The notes below the pieces were generated by a model that saw only the letters and a list, made by a program, of their open reading frames with translations, was not told the origin of the DNA and did not search any database. A program made the position numbers and the translations under genes. Of a stretch of 64,000 nt of DNA, positions 38,001-51,224 are shown piece after piece (position 1 is the stretch's first letter; the number at the start of each line of letters is the position of its first letter). The stretch is from Gordionus sp. m RMFG-2023 (taxonomy: Eukaryota > Nematomorpha > Gordioida > Chordodea > Parachordodidae). The stretch lies in assembly GCF_954871325.1 (NCBI RefSeq), contig NC_088778.1:186001-250000 (forward strand). Direction: 5' to 3'.

Positions 38001-39211
38001 TAATAAAATCAAGCATATACTCAGTAATTTTTCTCACTATATTATCACATTGTATATTTATTAATTAAGAAACTGCGCTTTTTTAAAAATAAATTCTTTT
38101 AAGCAAAAAAAATATATTCTATCTAAACCCTAGCATCTTATATATAATAATTTCTATCTCGCATAAAAATTTTCCCTTTATATAATTTTGAAAAAATAGT
38201 TTACAAAATAGTAAATTTCAAAACAAATGAATTTTTTTTATATCATTTTTTTATAAAAATTGCCTTATAAATCTAAAAGATGATACCAGCTAAATAATCT
38301 GGCAAATATTGCAGCTAGAAAAATAATATCTAAGCCATATGTCCAAACCTATGTGTGTCATCTATTATCAAAATCTTTAGGCTTACATAATATTTTTCTG
38401 AATAAAATATTTAGTTGACCATTTAAAAAATTTGGCTTGTCCTTTAGCAATACTATTTTTTTCTAAATAGTATAATTAGATTTTAAGGTTTTTTTTAATT
38501 CGATAAAAATATGATAATAATAAATTACTTTTATAATAATTTGGATAAAATTATATGTAAATATATTAAATTTTAATAATAAATCTGATATAATAAGGTT
38601 TATCTTATGTCACAATGGTTTCCTATTTAGTGGATAATAGCTTTCAAAAATTGCCTTAAACAACAAAGTAAATAAATTATATTTAAAAAAAAATTAAACA
38701 CCGAATTTATTAGATTTCGCTTCAACCATACGGGAAAGAGATAATGGCTTTTCGGATAGCAAGCCAAGTTAAAAATTTATATATTTTATAACTATTTTTT
38801 AAACGAATTTGAAATATAGATAATCCAAAATAAATATCCCGATAACAAAGTATCTCCAAAACATACTGCTACAAATTTTACACCGATGCAATGGTTTTTC
38901 ATAAGATATACCCAAGTTATTATATATAGATCCTTTTTTTACAATTTATTTTATAAATATTTAATTTTTAGAATAATTGCCTCGTTAATACTGCGATTTA
39001 TAATTTGATAGATACCAGTACATTATTCAGATATATATTCAAGTAATAAATAATATTTAATGAATAATTTGATGTTTTAATTGTTGATATGTTTAATTTG
39101 CACAGCTATGTACCAAGTTTTTTGGAGGCCTTTAATTGTAATATGACCAATTTAAAGATTTCCCGAGATGATCTTAACAGACAAAGACAGTTATATCATC
39201 ATATTATATAA
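32002..39211 (+). CDS. M13 (neprilysin-like) pseudoprotease, copy 1
   Basis: Exons: 32002-32107, 32809-33039, 33371-33813, 33862-33927, 34088-34218, 34271-34487, 34741-34809, 35377-35448, 36187-36286, 36668-36721, 36790-36841, 36912-36967, 38714-38767, 38820-38915, 38972-39042 and 39106-39211. All phases agree except between 36967 and 38714, where one exon is not found. Signal-peptide start MKLLLQILLYAFSIL, then the M13 N-terminal motif DVCTNFYGYVCGNY, then IGYPDYI, GAIRSPLYSSK, FNVAGLGLL, NFTPMQWFFIRYTQ, and near the end AFNC. The zinc motif HExxH reads KELMP, and the usual C-terminal CxxW is gone. Proteolysis is therefore not expected; a secreted, non-catalytic binding role is inferred. AATAAA lies at 39259-39264. 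The exon 2 donor is GTTTAA, against GTAAAA in copy 2. Confidence 0.85.
32548..32740. mobile_element. TAGTGTTGTTAAA-family miniature element in intron 1
   Basis: Starts TAGTGTTGTTAAAAGGC and is nearly palindromic, with inverted arms of about 55 bp around AACGGCTAACTCAATATTTT. The right terminus has decayed. Absent at the matching site of M13 copy 2. Confidence 0.6.
35728..35950. repeat. degenerate ~60-bp minisatellite
   Basis: Four units starting near 35728, 35788, 35851 and 35908, each like CAGCTTGTwwAC...TTAACGATT...CTTTGYCTAGAAA. In intron 8 of M13 copy 1; not seen in copy 2. Confidence 0.6.
36912..36967 (+). CDS. exon at HExxH position, copy 1 (KELMP)
   Basis: 18 codons read FNVAGLGLLTIKELMPR, aligning without gaps to LNYGGIGMVIGHEITHG of mammalian neprilysin. 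Both zinc-binding histidines are replaced (Lys and Pro); the Glu remains. Confidence 0.85.
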
Positions 39212-39258
39212 AAATTTAAATGTAATTTTTCATTATTTTTTTACTTATAAATGATTTT

Positions 39259-39264
39259 AATAAA
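39259..39264 (+). promoter_or_regulatory. polyadenylation signal AATAAA, M13 copy 1
   Basis: AATAAA 48 bp after the stop codon. The inverted paralogue keeps it at 41160-41165 (minus strand). Confidence 0.6.
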
Positions 39265-41159
39265 AAATTATATATGTTTGGGGTTTTATTATTTTTGTTG
39301 TATTTAAAATCTTATGATTTATATTGATAAATAAAATTAAATTATTTTGAATAAAATTTTCTGAAGTTTTTGTAAATTAAATTTGTAATTTTCTTATATA
39401 TAAGCTTGCTGTAAATTAATTATTTATATTTGTAAAATGAATTTTCAAAACGAGTTTAATTATTTTCAATGATATTTCTAATTTTTTATTTCATCCTTTT
39501 ACTCGAAATTTTTTTGATAAATATGAAAAAAATCTTGAGAAAATTATTTGGAAGGAAAATTAAATGTGTAATCTTCCCAATAATGTTTAAAAAAATTATG
39601 AATATATCATTAATTTACAATTATTATAAACTTAGCAAAAATTTGCATATAAATAAATATATTTTTATTTCAGAGATTTATTTAATATTAGAATAGCATT
39701 CAATCAAATGATCTTTAAAACCCTCAAAAGAAATAAATTTTAGAACCGATAAATATCAATTCCTCTCTCACTATTAAATTCTTGTTTCCTAATTTGGTTT
39801 AAACCAATAGAAAAAATATAATTATTTTTATTGGGAGTATGTTTAAAAAGTGGTTACTCAAAAAATCAATATATCATAATCATTAATTTTTGTGGTTATA
39901 TATTTGATTTGATTCTATGCTTATTAATGATAAATTAACCGACATAGAAAAAAAAGAAACTTTTTGATTTTGAATTTCAAAATATACGAGTATAAATTAA
40001 AAGGAAAACATTAAAATTTTATGTAAGGAATTATCAACTTCGAAATCTACAAAATAGGGGTTTGCTTCTATTGCATCACTTATGGTTGATTTATAATTAT
40101 CAGAACAGATTTAAATTCTAAAAGAAAACAAAAAAATTAACATTAACTTGGTAACCAGATCATGTATCCCTGCATAATCAGATAAAATTATCAAAAAACA
40201 TTAAGATCAGAAAACTAATTTGAATATAGTTAATTTATGAGCACAAGTGGTTCGGCCATCTTGTTTAACCTTTAGTAATCACAAAAATAGTAGTAGACAC
40301 TAGGTAAGTTGAATAAATGTTTAATTTATTATTTAAAAAAAGGGGGAGGGGGGTTAAGGTATAATAATATTTATAAATATATAATTTAATTCCGAAATGA
40401 CTTAAAGCGCAGTGAGTATAGTAAACTAATAAAGCTTTAAAGATATGATCGCTAGACTATCTGAGAACCGGAAATAAAATAATCACATATTATCTTTGAA
40501 TTACATTATGTTTATAAAGAATTTACTATATGTTCGAGAAAAGACAATATTTATATTCCAATTGATTTTACACTCTATTCTAAACTTTGCCTTTATCATA
40601 TAAATTTTGAAGAAAAATGTATTAAAATTATTAAGATTCTAATCGGATACTTTGTCTCTTTTACCGATATTTGCACTCATAATTTTTGCATGTATTGATT
40701 TATAATATCTTATTTTGAATTGCTAATTACTAAGTTTCAGCAATTTCTAAACAAAAGTTTTAAATAACTTAGTTTTAGATTTTCTGTTCTAGTCATTGTT
40801 TTAAATTATTATACCTATTGTTAAAGTGAAGGTAAAAATGTCTGCTTTTGAAAATCTGCAAAAACATGGTTAAAATTCAAATTTAAGTCCTGTCATTGAA
40901 GATAATGCCTGAATAGTTCTTCGTTACTTTAAATTTTTACCTATATTAAAATGTAAAATCCATTATCAAATTAAGTTGATAATTTTGCTTATGCTACAAC
41001 ACCTGACCCTGTGACATTCAACATTTCTTTATATAAAAATCTTGTTTATACCTAATTTAAAATAATTATAAAATTATAATTATAATACAAAAAAATATAA
41101 TAGATCATAATATTTCAAATACAATAAAAATAATAAAACCCCAAATACAATATATATTT
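39265..41159. other. convergent spacer between the two M13 genes
   Basis: The first and last ~100 bp continue the inverted homology past both stop codons. The middle (about 39400-41050) is unpaired, AT-rich and without recognised features, and contains the axis of the inverted duplication. Confidence 0.6.
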
Positions 41160-41165
41160 TTTATT
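41160..41165 (-). promoter_or_regulatory. polyadenylation signal AATAAA, M13 copy 2
   Basis: Reads TTTATT on the plus strand, 48 bp beyond the stop at 41213, in the same position as in copy 1. Confidence 0.6.
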
Positions 41166-41212
41166 AAAATCATTTATAAGTGAAAAAATAATAAAAAATT
41201 ACATTAAAATTT

Positions 41213-44200
41213 TTATATAATATGATGATATAACTGTCTTTGTCTGTTACGATCATATTGAGAAATTTTTAAATTGGTCATATTACAATTAAAGGCCTCC
41301 AAAAAACTTGGTACATAGCTGTGTTAAATTAAACATTTCAACAATTTTAACATCAAATTATTCATTAATTTATTTATTACTTGAATATATATCTAAATAA
41401 TGTACTGGCATCTATCAAATTATAATTCGTAATATTGACGAGACAATTATTCTGAAAATTAAATATTTATAAAATAAATTGTAAAAAAAAAATCTTATAA
41501 TAATAACTTGGGTATATCTTATGAAAAACCATTGCATCGGTGTAAATTTTGTAACTGTATGTTTTGGAGATACTTTATTAACGGGATATTTATTTTGGAT
41601 CATCTATATTTTAAAATTCGTCTATGGCTATAAAATATATAAATTTGTAACTTGGCTTGCTATCCGAAGTGCCACTCTTTCTTTATTATATGGAATCTAA
41701 TAAGAAATGTTTAATTTTATTTTATTAAAAATTTTTGAAAGATTCTATCCTTAAATATCGATTACTGTAAAAAAAATATTTCATTTTTCAAATGTAACAC
41801 AAAAAAAAATGTTAACAATGTATATTTCCTTTTTAAATTATGAATAAATTGGAATTAAATAAAAGGTAATTATACTTACACCAAATTTTATAAAATAAAT
41901 TTTTTTTTAATTATTCTTTAAATGTCATTTTTTTCAGGAAGGTTCGTAAGAGATATGTTAGTTTATTTCAAAAAACAAGGAATAAATAAATCAAATATTA
42001 TCGTTAACCGGGTTCGATTTGAGCCGGTTTTTTAAAACTAACTCAATATTTTATCCGGCAAAAATATTAAGTAAGCCTAAAAAAATTTCTCGTAGGGCAT
42101 AGAGGTTTTGACATTTATCATCGAAATCTCCATCGTTTAGAGAAAATCTCAAAAAAAATCTTTATTTTATAAGTGTCTTTTATAAACTCTGGTAAATATT
42201 AAAAAATCGTCTTCTCAAAAAAATCTTTATTTTATAAGTGTCTTTTGTAAACTCTGGTAAATATTAAAAAATCGTCATTTTACATATATTTTTGTAAAAA
42301 TCTTTTCAATATTTAAACAATGATTTAAGTTTAAATATTGATTTTACTTATTGATTTTACTTTTGGGAATACATTAATTATATGATTAATTCGAATCTAG
42401 AAAATGAAAAGAATTAATGTAATTATGTAAGCGTTTTTAGATTTTTTTTATTAAGAAAATATAAAGATGTTATTATATGTGAATAGTTATATTAATTTTT
42501 ATAAGAAAATTATTATTTTTTTTTGAAATTTAGATGATTAAAATCTTTCTTGTACCTTTATTTTACAATTTGTATTATTTTAACTTTTAATTTTTAACTT
42601 TTTTAATTTTTAGTATTTTTTATAATTTATTTTAAAAAATTTATTACCTTTATTTTTAATTTTTATATTTTATGATTTTATAATTATGTTGGATCATACA
42701 TACAAAAAAGTTATAGTAAAAATATTTATCCATATTTTTTATTATTATTTTAAGCAATCATTTTATAGGCTACAGGGTCTTTCAAGCCCTTAATTCTTGC
42801 CAACAGTTCATACATTATCTTCCATTTCAATCTATTATCCAATCATCACTCCAATCATGTTTTTCACCTTTATTTATTGATAATCAAAATATACATTGCT
42901 TACCATTTTTTTTTGTATTGCAATGAATAATTAAATATATGAGTACACTTAATGTCGATTTTTTTCCATAACATAATATGATAAGAATGTTAACAATCAA
43001 TTTAACGAAATTCCTGTCAGATTATTTTGCAAGCAACATCTTTCAGATCCATAAGAAAATTTCAAAAAAAAATCATATAATTTCTGTTTTAATTTGAAAC
43101 ATTTACTGTATGATATTATAAACAATTTTTTTGAAAACTAGATACAGGCAAAATCTTGATGTGAAATAGAAGTTATTATATATATATAAGATGCTAGGGT
43201 ATAGTTATATTTTTTTGTCAGAACCTTAATCAATAACTACAAACTGACACCTAGTGGAATGAGAAGTATTCCTGAGTATATGATTAATTAGAAGGTTTAC
43301 TCTAAGTTCTTATGTCAGATTCCTTATATATGAGATGGCTATGATATTATCTCAATATTTATTAATAAATAAATAAATTAACTTATAGCAAATTGTCAAA
43401 ATAAGTTCTAATTGTAATATATAATATTAAAAATAAATTGAAAAAATTTCAATATACCTTAGTTTTAATAGTCATAACTTAATTAATAATAAATTTTAAT
43501 AATAATATTTATAATAACTTCTTAGCGCATAAAATTAATTGGATTCTCTCAACAAATTTGGAGAATTTTTACAAACGTGATTATATTGTATATGTCCAAG
43601 ATTTATTTAGTAAAACAATATTTCATTAAATTAATTTTTCAATCATAATATTTTGATTTTATTTAAATGGTGAAAATTAGTACACTTTTTAATTATCAAA
43701 TTAGTTTAATATCTTATATACTTGACAAATAAAAGGTAATAATTCATCGAAAAAATTCTCAACTAGTGGATGAATCAAAGATTAGTTAAATATTTGTATC
43801 GAAAATTATTCGACATTATAGAAGGATGTTATATCTATGCTATTCATATTATTTTTGTTTGTCTAGTATTCATCAAATGATATTCCAACAAATTTATGTT
43901 ATATATTTGTGTTTATATAGGGACCATAAGTGGAAATTAAAACGAACCTTTATAAATTCTTAAAAATTTTTTCCTCACATGGGGTTTATGTAAACTCCTA
44001 ATTATAGTATTATATTATCCATTATATTTCAAAATCAACATATTTATGTTTATTAATTTGAAATCTATTTAGCATTTTCATTACTGTTGTAAAACGCAAA
44101 TTTTTGGAATCAAACGATAATATCAATTTTTTTTTTGGAGCTAATATTATAACCAGACGATTTTTAATTTTAAAAGGAATTTTTGTAAAATTTGAATAAT

Positions 44201-47200
44201 TATTTAGTTATGAAAAGTTTATGTAAATAAATTTTTTTAGAATTATAATTATTGTTTTACTTTTAAAATTTATTTTTTAGTTTCTTAAATTTTCTCTTTT
44301 TTCTTTTAATTTTTATTTTTAACTTTAATTTTATTATGTTACTGTATAATATTATTGTATAATTAATAGTTGTGAATAAAGGAAATCATAAACTATGTTT
44401 ATTGTGTCAAATTTCACATTAATTATTTATTTTATATAGATAGCCAAACGTCACAATTCAATAAATACAATAAAGTTTGATTCAATAAATTTATATTATT
44501 TCACAGGTAGTGTTAAATAATTTATTCTTCATAAATCAAATTTTTAAAACGCCAAATAAATTATTAATATTTTTTTGTTTTTATTTAAATAAGGTTGTTT
44601 AGCATTTAGACGAAATGTGAAAGACAGCTAAATATAATACATTTAAATGGCGTTTTACTATAGTCAATGATATTGACCACAGATGACTTCATTATATGTA
44701 CACTTTTTATGAAAATCATTTCTAGGTTAATATTAGTTAAATTGTAAACTATATATACCTCTCGACATTAGCTCTTTAATCGCCAATAATCCCAAACCAG
44801 CTATATTGAAGTAACTTTAAAAAAGAAATTATGAAAAAGATTTTGTTTTGCACCTAAAAATGATATAATAAAATGTAATACTAACTCGGGTGACTTCGAT
44901 GAATAGAGGGGAGATCTGATAGCGCCTAATGATATTCCTAAGAAAAAAATGTAATACACACCATTTATAATTAAATTTAAGGATATATACTCAAATTATC
45001 ATCGCAAATTTCCACGTATGGCTCTAGCGGACTCTTGTACCAATCTAATAAAAATAAATCATGAAAGTTATATTTGTCAGAAAATTGTAATATAGTGTAT
45101 AAAATAAAGAAAGTTCTTAGAACTATAACCGAAACTAACTCTGACATCGACTAATGTATATATTTCTATTCTTCAAAATTCTCAGGATTCAATTCAGAGA
45201 GTTTATTTCGTGCTAAGAGTTCTCTTTTTAAAAAATTACTCGAACCTGGAACACTCTCAGCCGGGTCAAGTTTGATAACCGAAACCAAATCCGGCAGAGG
45301 ATCAAAGCCAAATTCTTTTTTTTAAAAAATCAGTAACCTTTAGAATTATCCGAGTTTTGAATTTTGAAAATAAGGCAAATTTTACTGAAACAAACATTAT
45401 AATAATAATATATTATGTACTTTCTTTGAAAAGGTGATTTCCGAGCAATCTATAATTTTGTATAACCATTGTCTTTCGGATATGTAGGATATTTCGAAAA
45501 TGATTTTGAGACATGTTGTACTTTTTGAATATATCGATAGATAAATAGTAAAATACACGTTTATGATTAATCAAAATTATTCTATTTAAGATTCATACAA
45601 AATATATCCTTTGACAAGATTTCCCATTATATTTTCTTAAAAGCAGTGTCGATAATTAATATCATCCTTTTTTAAATAAACATTAAAAGAGTCATCTAAA
45701 TTGTCACGAATTTGAAAAGGTATTTAATACATTAATATTATATTCAATAAAAATTACTAGCACTAGTCATGAAAATTTAGTTATTTTTCGTAAATAATTC
45801 GTCCTATACATGTATTTTTTTGTTTAAATAAAGAATAATTTTTTTATTTGAGGGCTTATAATATGCTATTGCCAAGGTGTTAATGAAGAAGATGAATATA
45901 ATTATTAAATATCATAGTATTTTACATTTTTAGATAAAATTTAAAAAAAAATATGATTTAGTAAGTGTTTTTTTAAACAAAATTGTTCAAAAATATTAGA
46001 AGAGGCATATTTTATTAAGTGTTACTTGAGGAAATATTAAAGTAAAATTTGTTTTTTTTAACAATAGCGGAAAATATTATTTTAATTTTTTTTTAATATC
46101 CCTTTTTTCGGAAACATATTCCGAATTATTTTATTATAAATAAGCTAAATTAAGCTTTTAATTAGGTTAACCGTCATTTTTTATTACAAGTGTTATCGAT
46201 TTTTTTTACTGATAGGTCTTCTTCAAAATATTTATTTTTTAAATTAATTTCATCACATTACATCTTTATAATATTCGTACAATCTCGACATATGGTTGAT
46301 ATAGTCCGGATATCCAAGTTCGATATCTATATGCTATAAAAAAAATAGACAAAGTTTTAATAAGAATACGTTATATAAAAATGATTCCGTTATTTAGTGT
46401 TAAAGAGTCCTTAAGATTAAATAACAAAAATCTTTTTTCACAAAAATAGCAAATAGTAAAGCAATCAGTTAACACATTATTATTTTTATCAAAGTCATAG
46501 GCTATAATGAGAACATTATTTTTCTAAACTCAAATTTAAAAAAAGTATAGATAAAATATTATACCTTAGTAGTTAACCAAATTCAGTTATTTATTACAAA
46601 TTATTTGAATTTTACCAAAAATAATCTGCATAAATACTACCTAACACATATTCTAAGCTGCTTATTCCATGAATCCCATTGTAAGAAAGACGTATACCTA
46701 ATATCATTACAGCTCATGAGAAAAGATTGGTTTCGCCCGGCGCCTCTCAAGCAAAAATGTTAGAAGGCCTGGTCGTAGCCTTCTAAACTAATCTTTCACT
46801 CAAGGTAAATTAACTTTTGTGTAAATAAAATAATCGACTAATTATTGTGCTTACTCCAAAAAAAATAAAGCTGAAAACGGAATCAATGAAAGTAAAAATC
46901 CTCTTTCGAACAAGGCATCATTGACACACTCATTTTTCCAAAGTTTTAAATCAACCCCCCCCCCCTCCCCCAAACCGTTAGATTTGGTATATAAAATTAA
47001 GAAAAAAATTACATTATTTTTTAATTTTTACTTTGTAGTAAATTTTGTGTATTTTGATTTCGGAAGATATTTTACGTATCTGTACATCATATAATAATAA
47101 ATTAAAACATTTAAAATTATTTATAAGGGATATCGAATCAATCCCCTTACGATTTGATTAGTGGCAATCATGAGATCTGACTGATTCGAGAGTTTAGAAC

Positions 47201-50200
47201 AGGGATCTATGAACCAATAGAAATTACTAAATACTTTTTTAGGAATGAAAACTTGGACCCTCCTACCCCCCTTTCAAATATTTTGTGCAAGTTATTTATA
47301 AAATAGTCTGTTTGGAGTATAAATTCTAGAATTTTGATCACGTTGTTTATTTTATGGTAATTGGAGTTGGACAGCGTCACATAATTTATTATTTAAATCT
47401 TGGCAGCCATTTTGGAGTGAAACTGAAATCCTAAGATTTGGTAAATTAATTTCATCTCAAAATACTGAAAGTCAGCAATCAAGGTTTAGACAAGGTAGGA
47501 ACGGTTGACCTTTATCTTCTATTTACTAAAATATTACTTGATATAACTTTGTTCTACGAAGAAAGATGCCTCTGCAAGAGCTTTAATATAATATTATTAT
47601 TATTTTATAAGTTAATTTATTTAGGCAATAAAAAAATATATTAACCTGTCTAAGTTGAATATCGTCAAGATGTTTTTGAACCATAGATTTAGCTTCCTTG
47701 AGCAGAATATTCAACTTGAAAAATGCAATACAAAAGTGTTATTCAATATTGATTTTAAAACTAGGGACAGGCCTAGTTTTGAAATGTAAAATTTTGTTTA
47801 AAACCAGGCCGGTATCCGAAAATTTTACTTCAACCCAAAACTTTCATCTTAAAAACATAATCAAAACTATTGATATTTTCTATCAAACGAGGAAATAAAT
47901 ACAAACATTTATATCGTGATTTTGAATTGTAAAATTATAATTCTGACTTTTTTATGAATTGTCGTAAATAACGAGTTTGACAAACAACAAAAAATTGTTA
48001 AAATATATTAATATTTATCATAATCTACCTGAGAATCGGATTGTTTAAATCCAGTTTTGTGAATATAAGTGGCAGTTACGATGTCGTCAAACATGGCCAT
48101 TGTTTCGTCTTGGCAAATATCGGCTCCGGAGACATCAAACCCTAGGAATCTAATATACTTTTCTCTGACATTATTTGCCGATCCTGTATAATGCAACAAT
48201 CTGCTCGCCGCAAATACTTTCATGTAGTTATAAAACATTCTAGTAAATAAAAAACAATATTATGTAAATTAAAAGCGATATTTACTCGTTATTTGAAGGT
48301 AGAGTTCGTTTGAACCAATTGTTAAGCATCACGATATAATTTTCACAGTATTTCACCCTAACATTTTTGAGTGAAACCTTGGATCTCCCTCTCAGTAGAC
48401 TTTCAAGATTTATCTTTAAATATGTTTTTTTAAGAATTATTATATTGTAAAAGCCCTCTTTCAACCCGGATAACTAGTGTTGTTAAACGGCTAGCTCAAC
48501 ATTATAGCCAGGAAAATATTGGCGAAGAGTCGAGATTTTACCAATAGTTGTTTAATCATATGTGTCATCTATGAGCAAAATCTTTAGGCTTGCATAATAT
48601 TTTTCTAGATAAAATATTGAGTTAGCCGGTTTTTAAATTAACAACACTACAGAACACCTAGTGAGCGCATAATGTTATTTTAAATTTTGTATATTTGTTT
48701 GTTGTTAAACTATGTGAAAACTTTAAAAAAAAGCTCTACCAAATTTTAAAAAATATGATATCTATTTAATATTACGAATCTCATGGTTTCGTATGCAGTC
48801 AGAATATCAACTTCATTTTCTTCACATAGATGGTATTGATCTAAGGTCTATATATAGATAATAAAATATATTTTATATTTAGTTTTTAAAAAAAAATTAC
48901 GATGCTGTTACATGTATAAGAGTTTCTTCGAAGTTTATTATATCCTGCGCCAAGCTCCTACTCATGTTTAGTTTTTCTAACAATTCTCCAACGTAGGTTA
49001 GTAAACCAAAATAGTAATACCTGTGCTTATAAATATCAAGGATTGCTGTGATTTCCGGTTTATAAATGTAAATTAAGGATCTGTTGTCCTTGTCAGACTT
49101 TATTACACTCATTCTAAAGAAGAATTCAAACCCAAGATTCCATTGCAATCTTCCGAATAAATCTAATAGATTATTTTTGAAAATCGTCTCGTTTGTGTGC
49201 AAGATGACGCTATCGTTAAAATACTCATTCATCAGACCCGAAAATATTTGATAATTATTTTGGTTGCTCATGCAGGATTGGTAATAGGATCGAACTTGTC
49301 TCAGCAGATATTCGTGTTGTGGTTGTAAATCATTCAACATTTTTCCACCTTATTTTTTTTTTTAAATTATATATAATTAATCATTTAATATATGGTTTTG
49401 GTAAAAAAAGGCCAATATTAATGAATATATTTTTAAATAAAGAGTCCCACATTGTGGCCAGACCTTATGTGAACTAATTGCTATTGTATATAATAATATA
49501 TTATAAAGTGCGAAAGACCTGAGGTTGGTTCAGGGTTTTCTTTAAAAGTAAAGATCCTTTATCTCCCCTACTAGATTTCACTAAAAAAACGGCTGAGTTA
49601 GTTATTTTTTAAAATTGCCTAAAATAGTTTCAGTGGAAAGGCTGCTAGACCCTGGTTACATTAATAATAATTGATGAATGATCCTTTACTTTTTACCTAG
49701 AATATCTCGTATTTCCTGCTTCAACTCTAATTCCATTTGTTGTTTAGTGGGGCCCCATGGATTTTTAATTCCACTGGTGTAATCGATAGCCTTATCTCTC
49801 AGAAAAGATCCATAATTTCCGCAGGCGAAACCGTAAAAATTTGTACAAACATCGGCGCTCGTATTCATAATCATTAAACTCTGATCAAGAATTTCCGAAA
49901 AGTCGGTTTTGTTGGCCATTTTAATATCATCTAAATATAAAATATAATATATTTCAAAATTATAACTTTCTCCAAATAATTACGAAAAAAAAATACGCCC
50001 TCTAACCAAAGCTATATTAAAGCGGTAATGCGTCAAGGCGCAAATTTGTGCATGGATATATATCGCTTATTTTATTTTAAATCAAGATTTTTACCAAAAA
50101 AATTCAAAAAATTTTGTTAATAGATATATAAACTTTTTCCACCACCTATGACCCACAATTTTTTTAGGCTTAGCTATATTATATTTGAAGTGAACTCTTA

Positions 50201-50617
50201 TACCAATCTTGTGCAATGTTTTATGCAAATTCATTAAGATCATCAAATAGGCCAAGTAAAATAATCAAAATATTTAATAAAAGGACTTAGAGGTGTGCAA
50301 TTGGCTGATTTTTAGCCAATAAACCCGCCCACTTGTTGATTAAAAATATTTTAAACCCACCCGCCAACCGCCCAGTTTAGTAAACCCGACCCCACCCGTT
50401 CGAAGTATGGGCAATCCGCTTATTTTGGTCCTTTTACTCGGTCGGTCTCTTTGAAGAGTTTAATGAATTTGCATAAAACATTATTTGAGATTAATTTTAT
50501 TATAATTTTTAAACCTGATGTCGGAATTAGTTTGACCGCGGAATCTGGATGTTCATCCATCGGAATATCTTTTAGACCGCTTAATGCGTAAAGGAGAATT
50601 TGGAAGAACGATATCAT
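41213..50617 (-). CDS. M13 (neprilysin-like) pseudoprotease, copy 2
   Basis: Exons: 50515-50617, 49697-49930, 48912-49348, 48776-48847, 48286-48413, 48029-48239, 47646-47714, 46262-46333, 45421-45520, 44991-45044, 44886-44937, 44759-44814, 41652-41696, 41508-41603, 41381-41451 and 41213-41318. Every intron position and phase equals copy 1, and the same exon between the HExxH and GExxxD regions is unlocated. Starts MISFFQILLYALSG (signal peptide), then ADVCTNFYGFACGNY, LGYPDYI, GAIRSPLYSSK, NIAGLGLLAIKELMS and KFTPMQWFFIRYTQ, ending like copy 1. HExxH reads KELMS. Differences from copy 1 in exons are mostly substitutions plus in-frame indels (for example TMAMFDD against TLAMAMFDD), which suggests that coding constraint acted after duplication. 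Confidence 0.85.
42148..42277. repeat. recent 65-bp tandem duplication
   Basis: Two units (42148-42213 and 42214-42277) nearly identical over TCTTTATTTTATAAGTGTC and onwards. In an intron of M13 copy 2, just inside a decayed miniature element (42005-42150). Confidence 0.85.
44759..44814 (-). CDS. exon at HExxH position, copy 2 (KELMS)
   Basis: 18 codons read FNIAGLGLLAIKELMSR. The loss of both zinc histidines is shared with copy 1, so it predates the duplication. Confidence 0.85.
46718..46801. repeat. 84-bp cruciform-forming inverted repeat
   Basis: The outer stem pairs GAGAAAAGATTGGTTT with AAACTAATCTTTCACTC. Inside, TTAGAAGGC pairs perfectly with GCCTTCTAA around a 9-base loop. It lies in the long copy-2 intron (46334-47645) that is about 750 bp longer than in copy 1. 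Confidence 0.65.
48475..48649. mobile_element. TAGTGTTGTTAAA-family miniature element in M13 copy 2
   Basis: 175 bp, TAGTGTTGTTAAACGGC to TTAACAACACTA, almost palindromic, with the arms GGCTAGCTCAACATT and GAGTTAGCC. It splits an intron between 48413 and 48776. Copy 1 lacks it at the matching place (33928-34087). Confidence 0.8.
50288..50410. repeat. GC-rich element fragment, AGAGGTGTGCAATTGGC end
   Basis: One end resembles the 19343-19488 element, then CCCGCCC and CCACCCG blocks follow. No second end. It lies in intron 1 of M13 copy 2. Confidence 0.45.
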
Positions 50618-51224
50618 TTAAATTAAATTTTTTTATTTTTAAAAAAAATTTCACAAATTATGCTTTTATGATTTTTATATTTTTTTTTTGAAATGAATAG
50701 CCTTTGTATATTGTAAGTTCACTAACCTGGATAGAAATTGTATTTTGACCCAAAAACATTTTATTATCATTTTATATTTTAAATAAAAAAGAGTATTTTT
50801 TAAAAAAATAATAATTAAAATTACCTTATAATGATATCAAAATTATGATATTATTTTGCAATACTCAACATATTTTTAGAGCACATAGCAAGACTTTCAC
50901 TTGTTTACTATAATGGCTTAAATTCGTAAGGGGGGTCAATGAATGTTTTAGATTATTTATCAGACATTTTGTTCACATTTTATAATGTGATGTTAAAAAT
51001 AAAAATATAATTTTATTTTAACAAAAATGAAAAGGTCAAAAAATATACTCTTACAATAATATGTTTATATCTTCATGGAAAGTACGTTTACGATAATTAA
51101 TTAATTACCCTCGTATCCTTAAACAAAATACATTTAAAGTTAAATTACAGTTCCCTCACTACACAGGGTTGCCAGATATCATTTATAAATTTAAAAAAAA
51201 ATACATTATAATATAGATACAAAC

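Noticed and set aside
38270-38460. Further TAGTGTTGTTAAA-type copies (also 6720-6850 and 42005-42150)
   Set aside because: Only internal motifs such as AAAATCTTTAGGCTT and ACTCAATATTTTATCC remain; ends are lost, so not listed as elements.
46945-46975. Poly-C runs (also 4225, 54780, 55400)
   Set aside because: Resemble subterminal runs of the CATAGGCG hAT family but no paired ends were found.
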